Assembly: GCA_029747585.1 (NCBI GenBank)
Contig: JAPEVF010000557.1
Location: forward strand, 1 to 30,426
Direction: 5' to 3'
Length of the DNA: 30,426 bases
DNA from: Pleurotus djamor
Taxonomy: Eukaryota; Basidiomycota; Agaricomycetes; Agaricales; Pleurotaceae
This document shows positions 29,536 through 30,426 of this stretch, piece after piece. The notes beneath the pieces are model-generated. The model saw only the letters and a list, made by a program, of their open reading frames with translations. It was not told the origin of the DNA and did not search any database. Each line of letters begins with the position of its first letter. Within the stretch, counting starts at the first letter, position 1. The translations under genes were made by a program, and so were the position numbers.

Positions 29536-30426
29536 CCGTAAGCCTCTAGCTGTTTTTTTTTTCCCTTTTGGTTATCCTTGTCAGCAGACAAGATTCGTGC
29601 TCGTCGATATCTATAATGCCTTCTTGCTTATCTCTGGGACTTTCTGGTGCATTCAACCGCAGTTTTATATTACTTTTNAGACCGAATATTATGCCTTCAC
29701 CCTTCCGCCGTTCTCCCTTTTCTCCATAGGCTCTGCTTCTCTACATCATTTGTATTTCGTGATTCCTGCATTGCTTTCATTGCTTTGACTGTTGTACATG
29801 CTCCCTATGTATTCGCTTCCAATCTTTATTTTTTCCATGATCTCTTGGTTGTCTGACTTTCAAGAAGTAAGATCATTTTTTTCATTATTGCCCGAGCAAA
29901 ATTGCGAATTGACTTTCGGTGCCTGTACGCTTATTGAACCCGTCCGATGAGGCGCAGGGTCGCGCCAACCTGGAGACGGTTTCCCTGTCATCATGACAAC
30001 GTGGCTTTAATATGTGGACACAGACCTCCTCCAAGAGCAGCCGCATGCAAAGGCTCCTCGCAGAGTCAATTTCAGTGGAGTCTCTTTTCAACCCTCATCC
30101 GGGCACTTCTCGGCCCATCTGTTGCATCAGCGAAACGGACGGCGTCTGTTATGGGGTTGGCAAAGCCCCACCATACATTGTCAAGCCCACCATAGCTTGT
30201 CAAGGCCGACATAGTGGTGCGCGTCTGGTCAGGGCCTGATCAAACTATAGCGAGATTGGCCAATATGGCGCCACTTCGTCAGGCTTGTGAGTTTTGCCAG
30301 ACTGGCCGCATTTACAAGGCGTTGACCATGTTATACCAATTTGGCGACATGACATTAGTATCGCGTGGAAATGAGCAACCGGTAGGCTAATCTCGTCATT
30401 CTCAGATATTCAAATAATTATGCAAA
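29536..30426. other. 3' region of the velvet gene and intergenic sequence
   Basis: T-rich sequence follows the stop (a T run at 29551-29562 and further TTTT tracts to about 29880), as expected for a fungal 3' UTR. Beyond 29900 only short overlapping frames are present (such as 29947-30195), without domains. One N lies at 29679. Confidence 0.5.

Noticed and set aside
1..30426. CRISPR array, prokaryotic operon or phage features
   Set aside because: The window is clearly eukaryotic (spliceosomal introns, histone variant, velvet gene), and no regularly spaced short repeats are present.

Overview
The window is a draft-quality fungal genomic segment; several scattered N bases sit at frame-breaking positions. 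It most likely comes from an Agaricomycete (mushroom-type basidiomycete). The reasons are short GT-AG introns of about 50-75 bp, moderate GC content, dense genes on both strands, a VosA-type velvet regulator with a very long Pro/Gln-rich tail, UstYa-like genes, and a Helitron-like element. I could not run any search, so every family call rests on motifs recognised by eye in spliced translations.

Left part (1-3131, + strand): two tandem UstYa-like (DUF3328) genes, the first truncated by the window edge and with both histidine motifs degraded, the second intact. They are followed by a small secreted cysteine-rich protein whose six C-terminal cysteines have knottin spacing.

Middle-left (3778-9231): a dynamic stretch. 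A short Helitron-like element (3778-4385) abuts a repeat of about 0.45 kb that recurs at 7393. Each repeat copy is followed by a broken, intron-containing copy of the IND1/NUBPL gene (5042-6080 and 8034-8390). The intact parental gene lies downstream at 11782-13067 (six exons, 325 aa), with a mitochondrial Fe-S/complex I assembly role expected for the family. A probable secreted protein of unknown function lies at 8421-9231 on the minus strand.

Middle (13441-15921, - strand): a four-exon His/Pro/Ser-rich hypothetical protein whose first coding exon is only the ATG, then a three-exon histone H2A.Z variant gene.

Middle-right (16945-23274): an intergenic segment duplicated in tandem (period 791 bp, carrying a start codon) leads into an unknown two-exon gene (18508-19541, +). 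Convergent to it are two tandem minus-strand paralogs that look like divergent RNase III-domain proteins. The first keeps the acidic residues expected at the active site. The second has lost some of them and carries a one-base frameshift. These paralogs and the promoter duplication are the most unusual content.

Right part (25362-29535, +): a VosA-type velvet-domain regulator of about 1,075 aa with a long low-complexity C-terminal extension, preceded by a pyrimidine-rich leader. The remaining stretches are intergenic with no supportable gene. Apart from the tandem paralog pairs, nothing shows that neighbouring genes act together in one pathway.
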